A stretch of DNA of 64,000 nt, from NCBI GenBank assembly GCA_032717465.1, contig CM064697.1, positions 2,667,501 to 2,731,500 on the forward strand. The letters are read 5' to 3'. The first letter of the stretch is position 1. Every line of letters begins with the position of its first letter. Below the pieces are notes generated by a model, which did not search any database, had not been told where the DNA came from, and saw nothing but the letters and a program-made list of their open reading frames with translations. Both the position numbers and the translations under genes were made by a program. Source of the stretch: Coenobita brevimanus (taxonomy: Eukaryota; Arthropoda; Malacostraca; Decapoda; Coenobitidae). Below are positions 63,225-64,000 of this stretch, in pieces.

Positions 63225-63600
63225 AGTCACCGTTAGCTCTCTCACGGCTGCAACAACTCTGTTACTCTATTCTACATAATTCCAAGGGATATTATTTAAC
63301 TAAGAATGAGTCACAGGAGTTGAACTGCATAATAATCTTGGAAGTGAAAATAGAGAGAGAGAAAAAAAAACTGAACCTTCCCATCGCCAGGTAAATCTGC
63401 TCTATTACCGCTGACGTCACACGAATTAATTAAGGTAAGAGTGAGTCATAGGGTCGTTATGCTGTCAGTTCTGTCATCATTAACCCTCTCATGATGGAAC
63501 CAACTCTAGGTTTCAGTTCCCGCTGACGCCACACGACTTCATTCATCCGAGAGTGAGTCTACAGGAATCTGAGTGTGTTCATAATCACGCTAGTTTGGTT
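63225..63600 (+). repeat. Threefold diverged tandem repeat carrying AP-1/CRE-like sites
   Basis: Three units share TTAACCCTCTCA-type, CCAACTCT-type and GAGTGAGTCA-type blocks. TGAGTCA is at 63,307 and 63,442, and TGAGTCT at 63,554 (spacings 135 and 112). Units 2 and 3 also share CCGCTGACGTCACACGA / CCGCTGACGCCACACGA. TGAGTCA is the AP-1 consensus and TGACGTCA the CRE/ATF consensus. Confidence 0.65.
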
Positions 63601-63635
63601 GTGAAGCGTGTGATTGCTGTATGACAAACGTGATA

Positions 63636-63800
63636 GAGAGAGAGAGAGAGGGGGGGGGGATAAAGAGAGAAGTTGAAGAAAAAGGATGAAAAAGAGGTGA
63701 TGAAAAGAGCGAGGAAAATATGAGGAAAGAAAATAAAGGTGAAGGAAAAGGGCGAAGAACAATACGAAGCCAAAGATGAATAAACGATAAAGATAAAAGT
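63636..63800. repeat. (GA)n, G9 and purine-rich tract
   Basis: (GA)n and a G run at 63,634-63,659, then GAAGAAAAAGGATG words. Confidence 0.75.
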
Positions 63801-64000
63801 TAAGGTAAAGGTTCATAAAGAAGAAAGCACTCCAAACAAGGCTTATAGTTCGAGATAATTTATAACTATGGCCGCTGGATGCCGTGAATACTAATGAGGG
63901 TGTGTGTTTGAGCGACGCCCCCCCACCCCCCCTCCACAGCCTCCCCCCCCCCTCACCAATAAAAATGTCACACACGTTTTCCCCAAATTAGTTCCCGAAG
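63801..64000. other. Right edge, balanced then C-rich
   Basis: CTATGGCCGCTGGATGCCGT near 63,867, then C runs at 63,919-63,952. No gene at the edge is recognisable. Confidence 0.35.

Overview
The window looks like non-coding nuclear DNA of an animal, most likely a decapod crustacean. The grounds are very dense, very long (CA)n, (GA)n and (CT)n microsatellites, imperfect TTAGG-type (arthropod telomere motif) DNA at 29.3 kb, a decayed non-LTR retrotransposon style common in crustacean genomes, and dispersed repeats of a kind I recall from decapods and other marine invertebrates. The assignment to decapods is inference. No bacterial features (operons, ribosome binding sites, CRISPR, IS) are present.

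Gene content is close to nil. One short stretch at 47,634-47,715 (+) has what a real exon needs: a polypyrimidine tract and AG before it, a single open frame, and a GTAAAG donor after it. Its product is not recognised. Nearly all long open frames elsewhere are translations of microsatellites (poly-CV, poly-TH, poly-RE, poly-LS) or of purine/pyrimidine-biased minisatellites. I do not report these as genes. The window is therefore either intergenic or inside one or more very large introns.

Layout. 0-2.4 kb: mixed DNA with a hairpin and a MITE-like element. 2.4-13 kb: pyrimidine-rich tracts, trinucleotide repeats, several dispersed repeats, and a 1.7-kb pyrimidine array with a 22-bp unit. 13-21 kb: a long purine-rich tract, then pyrimidine tracts, with short CpG-containing islands of ordinary composition between them. 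21-30 kb: two decayed LINE pieces (+), a 28-bp minisatellite followed by paired hairpins, a 22-bp minisatellite, TTAGG-like DNA and a tRNA-like (SINE) sequence. 30-36 kb: a 180-bp duplicated dispersed element and a 20-bp minisatellite. 36.5-39.3 kb: two giant CA arrays (487 and 389 bp) flanking a frameshifted LINE reverse-transcriptase fragment (-). 40-51.5 kb: G-rich DNA, a 30-bp minisatellite, two copies of a tRNA-derived SINE, the candidate exon, and a 25-bp minisatellite. 52-60 kb: pyrimidine and purine blocks, including a higher-order repeat carrying a conserved non-pyrimidine core. 60-64 kb: mixed DNA with a cluster of AGGTCA half-sites and a threefold repeat carrying AP-1/CRE-like motifs.

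No multi-gene system is visible. The most informative leads are the candidate exon, the two clusters of transcription-factor-like sites near the right end, the paired hairpins at 26.05 kb, the duplicated flanks around the LINE fragment, and the higher-order repeat at 58.7-60 kb. All coordinates of degenerate repeats are approximate, because they were read by eye.
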